This document shows positions 38,601 through 39,835 of a DNA stretch of 39,835 nucleotides, one piece after another. The translations under genes and the position numbers were made by a program. The first letter of the stretch is position 1. Every line of letters begins with the position of its first letter. Origin of the DNA: Chara braunii (lineage: Eukaryota > Streptophyta > Charophyceae > Charales > Characeae); the NCBI GenBank assembly GCA_003427395.1, contig BFEA01000067.1, positions 2,320,329-2,360,163 of the forward strand. Reading direction: 5' to 3'. A model generated the notes under the pieces. The model made no database searches. It saw nothing but the letters and a program-made list of their open reading frames with translations, and was not told the origin of the DNA.

Positions 38601-39190
38601 TATACTTGGTCTTGTATAAATCTTGGTAAGCCAATTTCTCTACGGGAAGCGCTGCCGGAATTTCTACAAAACCAAGGAATTCGTCAGATTTTGACTTTTC
38701 AAATCTCAGCTTGTCTACATTTTATATACGGCTTAGTAAAAATATGGAAAGTCTCATTTTCTAAAGGGAGTGCTGCAAAGTTTTTTGGTAATTCAGAGAG
38801 TTAGACAAAATTGGACTTTGAGAAGTCAAAGTTATTCCTAGATTTTGAACTTAGCTTTGTATAAACTTTGGAAAATTACTTTCTCTGCGGGAAGCGCTAC
38901 CAAAAATTCTAAAAATCTAAGGAGTTAGTTCATTTTTTTCTTGATAGAACTCATGTCTTATGTTTGAGTTCATATTTGACTTAGTATAAGTCTGGGAAGT
39001 CTACCTTTCTAAAGGAGATGCTGCCCAAATTTTTACTACTTCAGGGAGTTAGACAAAAAATGATTTTCTAAAGTTTAGGGTTATTTTAGTTTTCATATTT
39101 AAGCTAGTATAAATTATGAAAATACACTTTTCTTACGGGAAACACTGCTGAAATTTTCTTAGTTTAGAGGAGAAATATTATATTTTGACA
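38600..39190 (+). repeat. Tandem array of alternating 120-125 bp monomers (dimeric higher-order repeat)
   Basis: Five monomers are marked by a GGGAAGCGCTGCC-like motif at 38641, 38761, 38886, 39009 and 39132. Monomers 1, 3 and 5 read TCT(C/T)TACGGGAAGCGCTGC. Monomers 2 and 4 read TTTCTAAAGGGAGTGCTGC and GAGTTAGACAAAA. The array is therefore an A-B-A-B-A dimer repeat of about 247 bp. It is AT-rich and diverged. Confidence 0.8.
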
Positions 39191-39835
39191 GGTGACGATT
39201 CTGGCGATTCACTCTACATAGAGGAAATTTTGTCAGGATCTACATTTCTTTGGGCACTTGCTTAGGGGTAGATTCGGGCTTAGCTAAGTAGGACGATTTT
39301 GAGTGAGATTGTGATATGAAAATTATTCTTCATAGACTTATAGATCTAGCTTGGGAATTAGCCTGTCATGTGTTACAGGTCGTCTTGATCGTTTGATTCA
39401 GGATCTGGACTAGATTCAGCTTGATCCCATAAGGATCATCTTCTGTTATCACTGATAACAGGTCGGTTGCTGATTTGTCGGTTTACGACTCAAATCCAAT
39501 TCACTCTTGCCACTCAACCTAAGAGTTTTAGCTTTGTGGTTTGAACTGTTTTGTTGTGTTTTTACCCAGACTTTATCGAATGGTCATTTAACAAAGGTGT
39601 TGAGTACTTTATTGTTGGAAGGATGCACTAAGGTTGAGGTTTACATGGCTAAGGCAAGGGATATGAACACAGAGAATGGTTGAAGTTGACCCCGTGTAGT
39701 GCGTTGACTTTTTGGTTGAATCTTTGATGTGATTGCAGAAATATTTTGTAGCTTGGACTTTGGATTTGACTGCCTGCGATCACATACATATATATAGCTG
39801 AGGAGAGTCTCACTGTGATTGTGAGAAGTGATCGT
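39191..39835. other. No recognised gene to window end
   Basis: AT-rich sequence with a small perfect hairpin CTGTTATCACTGATAACAG at about 39442-39460. It may be the flank or continuation of the repeat array or of a large element cut by the window edge. Confidence 0.4.

Noticed and set aside
39192-39230. Possible LTR end and primer binding site (TGGCGATTCACTCTAC)
   Set aside because: Only the TGGCGA start is suggestive; no matching LTR boundaries or tRNA complement could be shown.

Overview
The window is nuclear DNA from a streptophyte, most likely a charophyte green alga of the Chara type or an early-diverging land plant. Three things point there: retrocopies of U6 snRNA with a plant-type 5' stem-loop, a plant-like serine palmitoyltransferase LCB2, and an inserted piece of plant-type mitochondrial DNA carrying ccmFN, rpl16 and trnL-UAG. 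The species is inference; the sequence does not prove it. The window is gene-poor and repeat-rich.

Two protein genes are well supported. (1) At 2699-4180 (+) an uninterrupted 493-codon frame encodes LCB2, the PLP-binding subunit of serine palmitoyltransferase. A 20-base poly(A) run lies 58 bases after its stop, so it may be a retrogene. The Arg that is conserved across the family is Cys138 here. (2) At 22560-25662 (-) there is a two-exon gene for a Hikeshi/OPI10 protein (Hsp70 nuclear import factor). Exon 1 ends at a GTGAGT donor and exon 2 follows a TGCAG acceptor. The frame stays open for 383 codons upstream of the usual Hikeshi start, which predicts a 572-residue protein with an unrecognised N-terminal extension.

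The 1.38-kb Hikeshi intron holds a mitochondrial insert of about 850 bp (23381-24227) with an intact tRNA-Leu(UAG) cloverleaf, a tRNA 3' half, the end of rpl16 and the start of ccmFN. The insert lies between (GA)n tracts and two copies of an unrelated segment of about 85-100 bp.

Most of the rest is mobile or tandem sequence. There are four U6 snRNA retrocopies (one full-length with a 10-bp target-site duplication), a tRNA-derived SINE family (one copy with a 10-bp duplication), a poly(A) retroelement family near 34.1-34.75 kb, two small inverted-repeat (MITE-like) families, several long hairpins, many minisatellites with units of 10, 27, 33, 54, 57, 61, 70, 120, 154 and 250 bp, and long (GA)n, (GT)n and purine-rich tracts. 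Three single N characters sit inside tandem repeats and look like collapsed assembly gaps.

The two genes belong to different processes (sphingolipid synthesis; heat-shock nuclear import), and nothing suggests they work together. No bacterial-type operon, CRISPR array, rRNA gene or intact autonomous transposon was seen.
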